A DNA stretch of 64,000 nucleotides from Opisthorchis felineus. Taxonomy: Eukaryota; Platyhelminthes; Trematoda; Opisthorchiida; Opisthorchiidae. How positions within the stretch are numbered: the stretch's first letter is position 1; each line of letters begins with the position of its first letter. This document shows positions 1-14,200 of the stretch, piece by piece. The stretch lies in the NCBI GenBank assembly GCA_004794785.1, contig SJOL01009565.1, positions 289,588 to 353,587 on the forward strand, read 5' to 3'. The notes under the pieces were generated by a model. The model saw only the letters and a program-made list of their open reading frames with translations, ran no database searches and was not told where the DNA came from. The translations under genes and the position numbers were made by a program.

Positions 1-1624
1 TAGTTTACTGAAAGTCAGATATGTTTGAATGGAATGTCCTACACCACATACACAAAGCAGAAGTTTTTCAAAAATTGGAGCTTACTTGTGTTTTTTCCTA
101 TTTTACTTCATTCACTCACAAACAGGTCAAGCAGCTACACTGTACAGTAACGCGATCTTGTCACGGACACTTGATTTGACTCTGGATAACAGGTAATTGG
201 TTCAATTTATTCCTCTCGGTTAAAACGTGTACCGTGAGTGGTCTAAGAACTGATTGTACAATTGCGCAACCGGCATACATCTCGCAAAGGTGAATCGTGT
301 ATTCAGAGAAGACCGCACGCAACAGCCAAGACGTAATGTCACCTTCTGATTGTTCCGAGATGGCTCTGATCTTCACCACTCAGACTGTCACCCTAGGTAT
401 GTTAGCCCACAGTCGCCATAGGTGTCATAGGCCATAGAAAACATAAATAACCTACAGAATTTGATACACACCACACGAAAGACCAAGTTGGTGGGTAAGA
501 GTTGCTCACTTGGCACTCAGTGTCTGAGACACTACCATCAAACGTGTTTTGTCCACGCCAATTTGACAGTAAAATACTGCGTAAGCAGCCGGGCAAGAGA
601 GCACTTCATGTAGTGACGCATATGAACAGTCGGTATCCGAACCGAATTTGCCGGTCAACAATGGTCAAAGCACTGGACACCTACACAGAATGGGTAGCCA
701 GAGACAACTTAAACGGGGCCGAATTCAGTGTTACGTGCGAGCCCTTGGCACCGATGTAAACACTAGGGAATAAGATCGGAGGACAAACTTGCAGAGGCTT
801 TTGACAGTCCATTAGACCACCTAAACATGATCATACAACAATGAGCATAGGCATCAATCACTCTTTTTATATCGGTGTACCGGCTGACCCCTTAAATTTC
901 CAGAGCAAACGCTCCGCAAGCGTGACAGGACGCTCCCTGTTAGCGTACCGTCAGGGAGATATTCCATTGAACCTGCGGTTAATGTTGTCAGTTGTTGGAT
1001 GACGATGTAGGGGACGTACTCGTTAAAACGAAATAGCCTTGGTTCCAGGGGATTATGCTTATCAGCTGGATCGGTGAGTAACCGGTGACCTTCAAGACCG
1101 ATACTTCTCATTTACGTGCGTCCGCGTATTGCGCAAATCTACACAGACGAGGGTGCATTCGGGAGATTCGGTTTCTCTCGAATGCCTCGGTCGTCGCTTC
1201 TCAAAGCCTCTCTGGCCCATTTGTATTGTACAGTCCGCTGTGCTATTCTGTCAAGTTGTGAGTGCGACCGTAACCTGAAATTAAAGTTGCGTATTTTCAA
1301 ACCTTCCTGAAGGCTGTCCTAGTAATGGAATTTCGGGAATGCCCGATTTCGAACTCGATTCTTCAGACGCAAGTTCCAGACATTCGTTTCATGTGGCCCG
1401 ACCAGCGGTGCCAATTTCGTGTCAGACTGCGTTCAACTCCAACAGCTTTTTTTCATTGGACGGCATCGATGTTCGAGGATCTGCTAGTCCATTCTTTCTG
1501 AAAGAATTGATGCTAACAATGCAAATGAAATCGGCTAATAGCCCGCACGTGCGATCTATATAGCATCCGCGTCTCGCTACCTTACAGTAAACATAAACAG
1601 AAAAAAATTAGCCGTAATACCGTT

Positions 1625-1775
1625 TTGCTGCTTAACTGCCATACTGCCTGAAGGAAGCACGAGGACTGGGATAGCGTCACGTTGCCAAGGCGTAGACAAA
1701 AGCAGTCGAGATGCTGAGGTTGGGTTCGAACTACGGACCTCCGAGCCAGTAAGTTCACATCTTAACATAACGCCT
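1625..1775 (-). repeat. tRNA-derived SINE, copy 1
   Basis: Minus strand: a decayed tRNA-like head with B-box-like GGTTCGAAC region at about 1731-1722 (plus strand GTTCGAACTA), then the family body GTCTACG-CTTGGCAACGTGAC...CCAGTCCTCGTGCTTCC. A-box lost. Confidence 0.65.
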
Positions 1776-2149
1776 GATACCCTGGAACCTGGGTACCCAT
1801 CTGCAAGGAACGGTTGTTCCAGATGAGCTTCGCAAGACGGCCAAATACCATGCTGGCCTTTGCAATTTGTTCGTTTGTTTCATTGCAGCTGTCAGACCTG
1901 CGGATCATGTGCTGCCAAGGATGCAGAAATCCGTGCAGCACGGTATTTACCAGTGTGTGGAGTCATAACTTGAATTCCGGATACAAGTTGATAACAGAGA
2001 AACGTTTTAGAAATATTTGTGTCTAAGCCGAAGCTGCTGGATCAAACTCCAATGTCAGCCTCTGTAACCCTACCCTAGAAGGGGATAATGAATCTCAGTC
2101 ATCTGCAAAAAGCGCAATATGGACAATGAAATTGCGCCCCAAACTGTGT

Positions 2150-2863
2150 AGGTAACCGACCAGTCAGTGTTGAATTGTTATAGAACCACCGCAGTGGCAG
2201 AATGTCTCGTCACAAAGTTGCTAAATAGGAGCACAGGAGGACTAGGCCAAGAAACCCGTCCTTTCTTCACTCCGGTGTCGATTAGGAAGTTGTTGGAAGT
2301 GGTCCAGCAGGTCCGCACCTCAGTTTAGCCCAGTGCGGAAGGCCATGATGAAGGTCACAAATTCGTCTTAACAGCCAGGCGTTCGCAAGATGATCCGCAG
2401 TGCTGCTCTGTTCAGTTGAAGACGTTCGCAAACTCCACTAATAGTCCATAGAGCTGCTGATTCCATTCACGACACTTCTCTTAGATTTGTCTTGGGGCAA
2501 AATAAGCCATCCATATTTTGACTAAAAAGAAGTCCACACTGCTTCCCAGGCACATTTTCCTCAAGAATGCAGGCGACAAGTTGATTAAAGAAGACAGGGA
2601 CCATAGTCTTGTGTGCTCTTATTAGGCGAGTGATCGAGGTAGTTTTCCGTTTCTTATCGGCTTCCTTTCCTTTCATACACAGGGGTTATCGTTGTACTCG
2701 TGAATCCTTGCGAACATTCTTCCGTCTCCAAAACTGTGCATAACAGGTTGAGAATTTGGTTTCGCAGTGTCGGTCCTCTCAGCTTGAATATTTCCGCGGA
2801 CAAGCCGTCCATCCCCGCTGTTTTCCGTTTTTTAGTCGTCAACAGCTCTGTGGCTGTATACAA
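2150..2863 (-). pseudogene. Decayed RTE-like LINE reverse transcriptase fragment
   Basis: On the minus strand the order is: KKRKTAGMDGLSAEIFKLRG, a remnant of the RT motif KSGKAAGPDGIPAE, at 2863-2654; then a stretch ending EENVPGKQCGLLFSQN (finger domain, equivalent to ESQCGFRPGRG). Further down to about 2150 come fragments resembling the FVDLTKAFDT and QGCVLAPTLFS region, in several frames with stops. No intact catalytic YADD box. A dead, 5'- and 3'-truncated copy. Confidence 0.7.
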
Positions 2864-5174
2864 GTCATCCAGTTAGGTCTTCAGTGTAAGTTGGGGCTGA
2901 TGAGCTAGATGGTTGGGTGGTGCTGATGAGTGGTGTTTTCAGAGTGCCGGGATTAGATCAAATTTCCCAGCAGCTTATTTGTCTTCTGGCAGCTGAAAAA
3001 GGTGGACTTTCGTTTATTGGATTTCTTCCAGTTTGGCAAAGAGTTCATTGTGACAACGGTGATCCGCGTACGATTAGAGCACTTTACTTTGTTGGATCCA
3101 CATTCATTTTTTAATTTCCGCGAATGCTTCAAAAGCTTGGTCATGGCGCTTCGTACTTGCATTTGACTCACTGTGTTTGTCTGATCTTGTAGTGCTTTTT
3201 AGAAGGCCAACTTCCTCTCCTGACCGTATAAACTCCGCAATATATGTGCAGATATCCAATTTATCTGGCAAAACCTCCGGGGCTCTAAGCTCACAGATTT
3301 AAAACCAGAAAAACTACATCCGCCTACCAAACTACCACCTCTAAATCTCTTCAGGAGTTGCTCGATCGAGAAAAAAATGGGAAGGATACCGGAAAAATCG
3401 TAAATTTCCACTGCCCGTTGGCTGAGGCTAGAGAACGATGAACTTTGGGGTTGGATAATATCCACTGAAATACAAACAACTAGAAATCCGAAAAATTGAA
3501 ATTGCCTTCAAGATTCGACGGTCATTTACTACTCCACTTAGATGTGCTCCTATTCAGCTGTTGGCACTTCGACAGGACAGAGAGATACGAGAGCGCTCGA
3601 CAGCGTAATGAATACGCATACTATTACCAGCACCACGATTACGTCGACTGGCGGAACCAGAAAGTAATACTGAATTTAGAGCTGCGCGGGGAGAGTACCA
3701 TATTGCCTGATCCCACTTTACAAACTTCCGACGGAAAGGATATTTCAATAAACCTTTCACATAATACTGTCTTCTACTTGGCAAGGCAAGTGAATTAACG
3801 TCGGCCATTACCATAAAAAGTTACTCTGTTGTCTTTTGTCGATTCCCCAAGGATTTGAAACTGATGACGGCTAAGCTCCTCAAGCTATTGATTCGTTTTG
3901 AAAACCCACCGTAACTTAAAACTCAGGGGCTCCAGTACCAAGGTAATACTCATTTTCCGGCTTGATCGACTCCTCTGCGAAAAGCATCATCCGTGACACT
4001 AATATGAACCGGGATACGTGTGTATTTGGTGGTGAAATTCTACCTAAGCTGTTGCACCGTTTAAGTGGTGGACTTTCATACAGAGTGCCTTATTGAAAGT
4101 AATGGTGTCACGGAGCTAGTGGACTGATTCACTTGAGGAATGTTTCTAGACGACTAAGTGAACTTGAATTCTGCGCATTGCTTATGGTTTAGAGACGTAC
4201 TGGTGTTTCGAAGTGAATGATAAGCATATGTTTTCTGTTAACCCGACGTACCGAGGGAACCCCAAGTTAAAAATACTCACGGTCGGCTTAGCACAACTCA
4301 CGTGACAGCGCATACAAAAAATGGGGCTTGAAGGCCAGTATGGCGGCAACCGGGCAGTTGAATCTAATGGTGGCGCTTCGGGTTGATCAGTGAACTACAT
4401 TGTTCAGAAATCAAGGTTGTATCACGCCCGTGTGCTGCACTACGGCTGGCCATGGTTTAGTCTGTTACGGTCTGCAAGACAATGAGCACAGAACTTCACT
4501 TCGCTTCTAACGCCTACATTACATTCCGACTTTCCCGGTAGCAGTGTGTTGGCTGATAACCAGTATGTCCATGGCCATTAGTGCAAACACAGCCACAGTT
4601 ACCGTAAGCCCAGCCTGTTGGGTCATCCAGCCAAATAGATGCCAAGAGACCTGGTCGCTTGAGCCCTTTAGCTCTCTAGCCCTGAGCAGTTGGTCGGACA
4701 TCAGCTGGTGCTGTATGCCTCCGCACATTGTTTGTCAGCTTCAATTTTCTCAAGATTGATGGTGAAGTTTTGAAACTTTCGCCCTCATTGTCCAGGCGTA
4801 GGGAACCCGTAGGGAACCCACCAAAGCTCCTTTTCTGAGTATTCGTTTGTCCATGTAACAGCTGCCTCAAGCCTCCCCTTTCCTCCATTCAGTAAACGTC
4901 CCAGTCAGTGTAGGTTCTATAAGACTCATTTCAGTTTCGTCAAAGTGCTCTTACCGAAGGACCTCTGTGTCTGTAAGTCATTCTGTTTAGTTGATACATT
5001 CTATCCGCCTGACGAACGTACGCAGAAACGGGACGCGAAGTTTGCAGTTCTGCCATCCACTAACAATCGCTTTACCTCCTAGATGTATTTATGTAATCAT
5101 TTAGAGCAAAACTCATGTGGGCCCAAAGCAATTATAGTACACTGTCACCTTGTCATTTCCGCTTTACTTTATAG
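2864..5174. other. Left flank of RA exon A, no supported gene
   Basis: Holds a 100-codon plus-strand frame at 3496-3798 that is also open on the minus strand (3814-3554). Neither gives a recognised family. The missing first exons of the RA/PDZ gene could lie here or in 1-2149, where I also see nothing supportable except the SINE and the LINE fragment. Confidence 0.5.
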
Positions 5175-5238
5175 GCTGACCATCCACACGCAAGTTGGTG
5201 GTGTGCTACGCATTTACGACAACTGCTTCTCTAAGCCA
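5175..5238 (+). CDS. RA-domain exon A of the RA/PDZ gene
   Basis: Acceptor CTTTATAG, one base of a split codon, then LTIHTQVGGVLRIYDNCFSKP and donor GTAAGT (phase 0). GGVLRIYDNCF resembles the first strand of the second RA domain of afadin (GGTLRIYADSL). It joins in frame to the next exon so that the RA fold continues. The protein start must lie upstream, since this exon enters in phase 2; I found no convincing upstream exon in the first 5 kb. Confidence 0.6.
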
Positions 5239-8200
5239 GTAAGTGCAATTCAGTTTTTTGCAGCACAATCGGACTCTATCCTACTATGTGATCAATGTGT
5301 GCATGAAACTTGACCTAAGCTCACAGCAAGAGCACCAGTTTTCATCCTTCTGCTCAGTTTGTGTTAACAAAAGCTACTGCTGAGTTTTTATTGGTGGCTG
5401 CTGTTATTCCTCAAAAAGTACTTTGATTTTAGCGAAATACTCTCATTTGCAAACAAATTTGGTTTTGCGAGAGACTCACTTGAAATCCAGCTGAATCTCC
5501 GGTTTGTGAAGTTTCCAGGCAACTGAATGTGCTGCACCAGGCCGCCTCGTGTTTTTAGTTGCGGCAGATTATTCCGTGGCTACTCGGTACAAGATGAGTT
5601 TGCAGTGCCGTGTGGATCCTGAATGAGGGCGCATCTATAAATAAACCATGCACAAGAAACCGGTGCAGGAGGAAGGTTTTTCCTTTGGGCACAGTGGCTT
5701 TCATACCTGTCAGATAATTTGTTTTCTGTCATGTGGCCTTAACCAGGATTTGAGCTTTTGAGAAGCATTTTGTGGGTAAGCCCACCTATTGGAACCATTG
5801 TCGTGTACTGGTAGCTGTCATACACAAGTGACCTTCAGGACCACAGGTATGAAGTTACTTTGGGTTGGGCGAAAGAGCAGAGAAATGACCCAGTTGGGTT
5901 TACCGTATGGAGATGCGCTTTTTTATTCGTTACGCCACTAGGTATATGGATGCATTGGATCCGCATAGCAGTCGAACTCTAGCGGTAAGCTTGACTGGCC
6001 CGAACACATCCACAGAGACAATTGAGAAATTCTCATTATTAAGCTCCGGAAATATACGCTTCAATACAGGTAAACTGAACAGCATCCTGGCTTTGTTGAA
6101 CTTAAGTACCTTGAGTATACCTACAAATTTGTTGCTTTTAGGTTAGCAGTTGGTGGCGCTGTCCAAATGCAGTTTTTATTGTTAACCGTACAAAAAATTG
6201 GAAGTGTCATGATGGAAATTTCAGAAAGTCTCTGTGCCAAGTTCAGACATTGTGAACAATATGCAAATCCTCTATTCTAATGCCCATTGAGATACTCTCA
6301 CTTGATGTTCAGTCATCCTTGGATGAGTAACAGTCAAACCGGAAGACATGAGAATTTGCCATCCACTTTTTACAAAATGCCACAAGTTATCCACACAATA
6401 CTGCCTTAGGATGATCCAGTGAAAGAAGAGCGAACACTGAAAAAAATCACCAAAACTATTCCAGTTTATAGAAAAGTATTCTAGCTTCCCAGGTATCCCG
6501 TAGGGAGTACCGGAATTCAACCACATAATTCTCTTTTGCAAAATCAAGCTCTTGATCATGTTTGTCGGTGGACTGTAGTTCCTTGTCGGTAGGTTTTAAG
6601 ATGTGGTCCAGTTACATGCAGTCGACCAAGACAATAAAAATGGACATTAGAATATGATGGCGAGCAATGTGGTAAAACGGAAATGTTGTTTATGAAATGC
6701 ATTCAGATTACGAAGTGATTGGTATCAAAACCTAAGAACCATATAAAACGGCTGGCTAAGTAAGACAGTCTATTAAAGACTTCTGTATTATTCTTATTGC
6801 AATAGAAAGATGGTTTGATGAGTGCCACAGGGGTCATCCACGTGACTTACCTAAAGATTCCTGTTGAGGAACTTGAGACTGTTTCGCTTCGTAAATTTCA
6901 AAAGACACGAAGAGATATGTTCAGTAAGAAAGTCAAATGCGCATAATTTGAATGAAAAGGCAGGCGCCTACATGTGGACATGAATCAACAAGTTCCAGAT
7001 TTATGTTTGGCAGTTGAGAGCTGGTAATTCGGGCCTACGTTTGCCTTTTCGTCTATGTTAGGTTCACACTATACTCAGAATGAACCAAACCCCATCTACT
7101 ACCCATCAACGAAGACAAATATTCAAATGTCCGCTTCAGCAGTTGCCAAGAGACGATCATTTTCATTTCTCCTATTTGTCATTTCTCACAGCCTTCGATC
7201 CGCCAGCTTTACATATCCAAGACCACTAGTTCCGAAGAGGTTATCAAACTAGTTATGACAATCGTTGGATCTACAGATGACCCACAAGCCTATTGCCTGG
7301 TCGAAGAGGAAGCGAATGATAAAGGTTAGTTATTGTTTGTCCACAAAATTTCTCTCGCTCACTACTGGTAAACTCAATAAGAATAATTTTACATTAACAT
7401 TATCCTCTAGAAAGGGTAGCTGTTCTAACCGGAGCTACGCATAACCTACCTAGTCAACCACAGTTCCTTCCCCCAAATAGGGATCAACCTCAGGAAAAGC
7501 CAAATGATGCAATCCTCTGGGAGGATTGCTGAGTATGGTGAATTGATGGTATGGGTCAATGAGGTCTATGATAACCCGCACCTGCTCACTTGTTCACGAA
7601 TATCCAATGAGTTTCTAATGAGATCGTTCACTAGAAATTCAAGGTCTAAACTCATTGATATGTAAACAAGAGTTAACTGCAAGTGGTCAAAAAGAGTGAG
7701 GTTACGCAACAGCACTGCTGGCGGGTGAGAACCACCTGGGACAGCGACACCTACCGGGCAGAAAAACAGAAAATAATCCCTCGCTCAATGATTTTTTGAC
7801 CTTAGATTAATAATCATCAACGGCTATACATTAGTTGGTCAGTGTCCTCTGACATCTACTCAGCTGAGCCCAAGGTTTCCCATTTAGTATCCGAGGTTCC
7901 TACATTCGCTGCTCATAGAGTAATGGATAAAAGACCTTGTTCAGTTATCTGAATTATCATTCAGGAAACTTCGCCTTCGTCGAGCAGTTCAGCTATCCGC
8001 GGCGAAACGTCCGCGGTTAGAGCAAGCGCTACAGAACTGTCCCAGATTTCTATCGTTATCAGATAGATAAACCTGCGGCGGTGTTAGAAGTAACTTTCCG
8101 TGACATTGGCTCTACAGACCAAAACCTATGAAAGTGGCTTATTACACTGGGTAACCCGGTGTGCTAAGACTGCGGTAGTGCTAGGAGTGAATTCCGATAA

Positions 8201-11200
8201 TTAACGTGTGGATGGAATCGGGTTGAATCATAGCCAAAAACAGAACGCCATGCGGGTGCGTTCTGTTTCTGGCTCATTAGTCTGTCCGAGGCGGACGCCA
8301 ACAACTTCGAATGTTGGGCTGCCCCCCCCCCAACTTCATGGGTATTCTGAGGCGTTAAACCCACAACAGTGACAGGAGTGATTTTCGGTGACAGTCGACT
8401 TCTGGACCAAGTTGAATGCGTCGCATATATGACGCGTATATGACACGTATTATATTGAACTATAGTGTGTTGACTTATGGTTTAATGTACATTGTTGTAG
8501 TCTATTTATGCTTATTTCGTGTATCAATGTGAAAGGGCCCCCAATAGCACTCTGGACATTCCGGAGTGCCATGACTACAAGAGTACTGCAGGTGACTGTC
8601 TGTGACGATGTTGCTAAGACCTAGCTAAATAATGAGTAGCACTGGCTTTTTCAGCTAACTTTGGTTTGCTATATACATTCACACTCTTCGCAATCATTAC
8701 TGTGTTGTCTGTTCTTTTCCGATTCAGCGATTCAGGCCCTTCAAAAGTTGGTTACGGGTTAAACTGAAGGGCCAGTTTTGTGCATTTTATCGTGTCTGAT
8801 GGGGCATGATTCAGCTGGGACAAAACAACAGAATTCCAACGGGCTAGCCTTTATAAGTGGCCGTTACCGCACACTGTGCACAGGTTTAGTTCCATCGACT
8901 GATGTGCACGACGTCCAAGGGGGTAACTGCCAAGAGATATCGCATAACTCTCATCTAACCTCCAGAGGATGCTTAGCGCCTACTTTTCTACCATAAAATC
9001 TGGTTGCACTTTTCTCCTTAGCACCGCTTTTGGGGATACTCAACTTTCGGAATCCCGACAATTTAGGGACTGGACGACTGTGCTTTCTTCTTGGAGGAGC
9101 GCTTACTTCGTACTCTCCTGTTTCGGGCAACAAAAGTTTAAAGAGGGAATGACTACTCACAACTGCCTAAAAGGATACATGTAGAAAAATTGCTCAAGAA
9201 GTAACGTTTCGTAAACTTCGATGAATTGTTCCTTAAGAGGACACTTTGTGTAGGTGAGGTAATATGCTTGAGGTGTGGCACCTGATATTAGGATTGACTG
9301 CACATATAAGTGTAGAGCCTCCTACCGCGGACAGATGAGTGACGGCCAGTCAGCCAACGTTCTTATTGTAGGAACCATAGGGGTTCTCGACGCAGACAGG
9401 CAACATAAGAGACCTGTGATCAATGCAACGGGACAAAAATAAAACTGTTTGGTAACGACCCGCTAATCAGTAGTGTGATTGGCTAGCAATCAGACAGGAT
9501 ACAGTGCCACTCGTTCTACGATCAGATCATTTGGTTACATTGACTGGCTCCTCGAGTGACGACTTCCCAGATGGACGTTTTACGCACCTCGTGAAATCAT
9601 GCTTCGTCTAAGATACTCAAAAACTATTGCCTAGCGTGAGGGAATTTGGTAATTACAATTGAGAGTTAGAGTGGCGTTATATCTTAAGTGTGAGTTATTC
9701 ATAGCGGTGATCAGCCGCTCCTGGCCGAACCGTTAAGTGATTACACAACATGCCGGGAGGCGTCTGCTTCTAAACTCCCTTCAATTTCGTGCGATGCCCA
9801 CTGCTGGTGAGTCTCACTAAGGATAAAACAGCTGTGCGATACTTTTCGGCTTTTCAGCATAGACTGCCTTCACTTACAGGACGAAATGTCAGTTGAGAAT
9901 TACCACATTCCTTCAAACCACCACCAAAAAGAAAACCGTAATCTGATGTACAGTGGATAGGAGGATAACTAGTAAAAAATTGAACATGATTATAGACAGC
10001 AAGAGGTTTGAGGGCTTGGGATGTCTGCTTCGATGGTGCCACCGCCTACCAGTCAGAATGTCCATGGGGGACTTAGACGTTTCCAGTGTATCCTCAAGTT
10101 TGCTTAGCATCGCCTTGTCCTGCAAATTCTGTACGAACTTCAAAGCAGGTGAGTTCCAAGGCCTATTGGCACTACTGGAACTGTGTTTTTGGTAATACAG
10201 TCAACCATCCAACACTGATACGGAACGCGACGTGGCTCATTTTTGGCCCGATAAACTACTCATAAAGTTACTCAAGACTCTTTACAGTCAATCGCCTGCT
10301 TCGCTGCTCTTGAGGTCAATCAGGTGGACGCACGCTCCTAATTTCCATCAAAGTTATTTTGCAAATGACTTCACGATTCTAGGTTCTTTGGCCCTTATTT
10401 CATTTGGGCTAAACTTGATGGATAACGGTACTTAGACCGCCTGTCTTACCTAAAATCATTTGTTAGAATTTTCCTCGTAACAACGCTGAGCCCAAGAAAG
10501 AAGGTAGAATAACGCCCATAGTCTGTGGCATAAATGGTTGGTTCGAGCAAAGTGCATGTTGTGCACCTACGCCAAAATAAACATGAAGTACACGTTTCTC
10601 ATTAATCTTCAGCAAACTCAAGCTGAAGATCCAGGAAGTCGGCATGTGTATACTTCGGAGTTCCAAGAATGTGACTGCATGCAACATGATCACATGTTTG
10701 CTACATCAGTAATTATTTTTGGGGAAATTAATAGTTTTCCTTGGCAAAGCATACTACTCCTAAAGTTGAAGGATATTATAAACGTGATAATCAGCTGAGT
10801 TCCCCGTTCAAACCAGATAATTTGAAAATGAGTGTATTTTGCTAACTGGATGACTTGTTCACTAGTTCGTGTACATCATAGCTATCAGTCACAAAATTTA
10901 AGTATTCGATTCCAGGATTCCCGTCAATTAGTAAGCTTCCGCGGCATCTTCGCGACTGTTTTCTCTATTGCGCACCCAAAACAGTAACCCTGATGAGGAT
11001 TGCGGTCATTCACGGACTTTAGTTGTAGATGAGAGCAGTCGGATCAGTTCACTAAAGCTGAATAGACACGGACATAACGGGTGGAAGTCTATATTAGGGC
11101 AAAAAGCGAACAGAAGGGTGAAGCGGACAAGCACCACGCATGTGTGCGTTCCGTCTGCCACGATAGGGCTAACGTGCAATTTACAGGCTTATAATCGGTT

Positions 11201-14200
11201 TCGGATTGTGTTTCTTGCTCCGCAATCCAAGAAAAAAGACGGATCCCACATAGTAAACTCTAAATTTTGCCTCGCTCACTTATGAGGTAGACGTCGCACA
11301 CGCTGGTGAGGAAATAAGGTGAGACGTTCTGAACCCGATGCCCTGATATTTTACACCTGGGTCTTAAGGATCACAACGGGTTACGAGTAAACTTCTAACT
11401 GCAAACTGGCGGTTTGCTTACACAGCGGACTTAAGGGTATGTATTTAAAACTAAGGTTCATTTTTTAAATGTCATTAGATGGTATGAATATGGTGAGTGT
11501 CCTAGATCCTGAGGATACATGAACTCGAAAATGAAGAGGACATGCATTTCAAACATGGTAGATGTGCACTCCAAATCCATGTACACTGAACGGAGATTTT
11601 TGAAACGGCTAAAGAAAAAAGAAATTCAGAATATGTCACATGAAGTATAGAAGATATAATGAGGGTAGGTTTTCCTGGTCACGTGTGACCTGCTGGATCC
11701 AGCGGACATCTATATCAGTGTCAACTCAATCATTGACATACCTTGTCTCACAGCATATACACGTGTATATACAAACGTCAATGTAATTTTCACATAAAGT
11801 CAGGGGTACCAGGAAAAGTGCCTCCCAGACGACAAACTGACAGTCTTTACTCCTTAAGTTCAACTGCATCGGTATGAACTTATGCTTTTGTAAGACACAG
11901 CTGTCATAGGTATTTGGCACTATGGTGCTTTAAAGCATTTCAGTAACAGCTGATGGTGGAAATGAATATGTACTGCTATGCAATGGACAGATCCTCGGTC
12001 CTGTTCTAAAAATTTTCCTCTCCAGGAGGAACCACCTTAGAGAGACACCATCCTTCACAACTCATGAGTTCTAATTAGTAACTTCAAGCTTCCTTGAAGA
12101 CTAAAGACCCTGAGAAGGTCGATATTTATCTCGGACCATGGTTCAGCTTGAGTTCTATGAAATGAACGAAATAAAATGATCGGTTTCTGTTGGTTGATTG
12201 TGCAATATGAAGATTCGATGTTGACAAGCGGAACACTAGCTGCACACATTATCCTACTGCTCCAGATTCATCTGGATTCAGTCTGAGCCCGGTGGTTGCT
12301 CGGATCGCGCGTTTTCTGAACGATCAGTTTCCCTGACACAGTGAGTGCACTCGTTCAGAACAACCGCTCCCACCCCCAAGCCATGATCCATCGTCGACCC
12401 CAGTGTGTAGACAAGCGGAATGCTACTTTTAAGAACAGCCTGAAACTGGCCGTTTTTTTATCTCAGCTGCAACAATGAACCGAAGAGCATGCAAAGAGGT
12501 AGGTGTATCATAATGAACAGCACAAAATTGCTGTTGACAGGACACTACTTATAAGGTTGATGGAAACTGCTGAAGACTCCACAACGAGTTTTTTGGGCTC
12601 TTCAGGTAGGCGTAGTCTCCAAAGTTTCCGCTGATTTTAGCTCTTATTGGGACACTAAATTCTACGGGATATTTTTTATGCGGTTTCTTTTGTCCGTTCT
12701 CTGGGGAGACAACCTCTCAGACGGTCGACCATGTTGGAAGCCCTATTTTTCTCTAGCTTATTCAGCCTAAAATGGCACGCATTCGGAGTCTTGACTTCAT
12801 CGTAACCGAGGATACCTACTGTTGATCTGTGCTGGTAGGAACAAAATTAACATTCTTCCATGGTTTCGACCGATTATGATAGCCTTCCCGGGAGACTAGG
12901 ATGATTCTTTAGGACACAGTAATGTGAATACCGATGACAAGGCCTATAACTTTTAACAGATATCCAGACAAGTATTATTCCCCTGTCTCGTGAACGCAAC
13001 TGGTCTACAAAAAGTCAAATGCTTAATGAATTGTGAAAATGATATTTTGTATATCTCGTTATGGGAACCCACCCTCCTGTATTTCAAAAGCCTCCAAAAG
13101 GTGACTGTATGTTACGTGACCCAAGACTACCTTAATATGGAGGCGACTACCACTAATGACAAGAGGAGCTTCTTCGTTTTGGTTCGTTGGGTAGTCCATA
13201 ATAGGGTTTACTTTACTCTCTATTGGGCGGCCGCGAAACTCTGGAAGCTATGTCACATAATTCGTTCACATCGTCTAGGAAGAAAGTCAAGAGTTCGTCT
13301 GTGATGCAAAATGAGTGTTGGTCGTAAGTCGAAATTCGTAAGGAATCATCCTAATTTACAAAACGTCCGAAAACAATTACGGTGGTTTTAACATGCGACT
13401 GGTTTACAGTAACCGTCTTTATCCCTGTCTGGATTGCATATGGCTGTAAGGGCAGGGCTTCCCTGGCCCAATCGACCTATGTGCGTAGGAGGGTGTCCTC
13501 TAAAATACAGTTCACTTCAAATGTGTGTTTCTTGACCAGCGCAATTCTATTTCTGTAGACGTTGTTGAAAGTGTCCTAGCTCTGCATAAGAGCCGGGGCA
13601 GTTGCAATCATTTTTCTAATTTTAGAGACGGACCAGTGCGCCCTGCAATCTGAGGAACTATTACACGGGACAGAACAATATAGGGGTTGATCTTTGTTCG
13701 GGGTTTGTTTTTGCCTTTCTAACAGCACACTTAGTCTAATCGTTTTGTTTTGTTTACCTAGCGCCTGGTCGTATCATTCGAGACCACGAGTACCCTTTGC
13801 TGGTTTCACGAACAAGTGGAATAAACGGTGTGCTTATTCTACGGCGAAGAGAAGAGGCCGTTAAGGCTGGAAAAGACAAGAGGAGGCCATGGGTGAGTGA
13901 ATTCTATGTTATGCTCACCAATTTTGAGAACAAAACTATTAGTAGATTCCGGTCTTTCTTGCGCTATTTATCAAACACGTCGTTCTGTCCCATCCTGGTG
14001 GTCAGGAGGATCAACACTCCCGGGATCAGTTCTCTGACCTCCTCTGAATGACCTTTGACTGTCTGGACTGAATGGCTCACAGTAGGGACCAGAAACGAAT
14101 CTCGAGGTCCTTGGCCAAGAGAATCAGCAAACATGCGCGTTATCTTATAGATGCTGAAAAGCAGAACCTAGAGCGATGCTTTGGTAAGTGAACCCGCTTG

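Larger units (their letters stand above)
7325..12542. other. First part of the 6.4 kb intron between RA exons B and C
   Basis: No exon or recognisable coding repeat. Contains three hairpins (8.2-8.8 kb), a 10-base C run at 8322-8331, and otherwise unremarkable sequence with short random frames. Confidence 0.6.
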
